A stretch of DNA of 20,903 nucleotides, taken from positions 1-20,903 of IMG/VR virus record IMGVR_UViG_3300037584_003056; one strand, 5' to 3'. Numbering within the stretch: position 1 is the first letter of the stretch; each line of letters starts with the position of its first letter. Made by a program: the position numbers and the translations under genes. This document shows positions 20,779 to 20,903 of this stretch, in pieces. Under the pieces are notes generated by a model. It saw only the letters and a program-made list of their open reading frames with translations, ran no database searches and was not told the origin of the DNA. The DNA is from a virus.

Positions 20779-20903
20779 ATGCCTTTAGTACCGTTAGATT
20801 TAAAAGCAGGATTTTACCGAAACGGCACTGAACTTGACGCATCAAATAGGTGGCGTGATGGCAGTTTAGTCAGATGGCGCGATGGTTCTTTGCGTCCTAT
20901 AGG
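20779..20903 (+). CDS. Start of a structural protein (partial, runs off the window)
   Basis: ATG at 20779, one base after the TGA of the previous gene. The first 41 residues, MPLVPLDLKAGFYRNGTELD followed by ASNRWRDGSLVRWRDGSLRP, match the start of a large virion protein that I know from podovirus-like marine phages (LVPLxxxxGxxRxGTxxxxxxRWxxxxLVRWxxGxLRPxGGW). The two RWRDGSL units form a small internal repeat. The rest lies outside the window, so its size and role are open; tail tube, stopper or DNA-stabilising protein are all possible. Confidence 0.75.
   Translation, partial: MPLVPLDLKAGFYRNGTELDASNRWRDGSLVRWRDGSLRPI

Overview
This window is part of the genome of a tailed double-stranded DNA phage (Caudoviricetes). 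The content suggests an uncultured marine phage, and the P22-type portal suggests a short-tailed (podovirus-like) or related virion. The evidence is a full packaging and head module (small and large terminase, P22-type portal, scaffold, SU10-type major capsid protein, head-tail adaptor), followed by a run of fibre genes, plus several small proteins of types I know from marine virus genomes: a DUF5872-like protein, a tiny protein with a YPSAYANAW motif, and a MAHFAQLDDDN-type protein. No tRNA, rRNA, CRISPR array, insertion sequence, integrase or lysis gene is visible. The host cannot be read from the sequence; a marine Gram-negative bacterium is the most economical guess.

Layout. (1) Positions 1-1588, plus strand: the end of an unknown gene, a structured leader with two hairpins, an unknown gene, a DUF6378-like gene and the small terminase. 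(2) Positions 1589-3242: a structured non-coding gap of about 250 bases, then the large terminase. (3) Positions 3241-6043, minus strand: an inserted module of six small genes (HNH endonuclease, two unknowns, SprT-like metalloprotease, two small unknowns, zinc-ribbon protein) with its own candidate promoters and a good intrinsic terminator that abuts the terL stop codon. (4) Positions 6044-6246: divergent promoter-like signals, a strong plus-strand terminator and possibly a short RNA. (5) Positions 6247-8783, plus strand: a tightly overlapping chain of very small lysine-rich proteins, a Gly/Pro/Met-containing protein, a basic protein and a 377-residue protein resembling part of phage polyvalent proteins. 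(6) Positions 8776-8980: a 46-codon gene on the minus strand with an excellent ribosome binding site, next to a perfect palindrome. (7) Positions 8980-14480: a second polyvalent/ART-like protein, portal, a small unknown, scaffold and major capsid protein. (8) Positions 14554-20903: connector and adaptor genes, a small structural protein, two fibres ending in S74 self-cleaving chaperone domains, a glycine-rich adhesin, a GQ-repeat protein, a second protein with the adhesin-type N-terminus, and the start of a further structural gene.

How the genes work together. TerS and TerL package DNA through the portal into a shell assembled from capsid protein on scaffold. The adaptor and connector genes join the head to the tail. 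The fibre cluster supplies several candidate receptor-binding proteins. The small basic proteins and the two polyvalent-like proteins sit between packaging and portal genes, where proteins carried in the virion and delivered with the DNA would be expected; this role is inference. Genes within both the minus-strand module and the plus-strand runs overlap by 1-17 bases, most often as TAATG, TGATG or ATGA, which points to translational coupling within operons.
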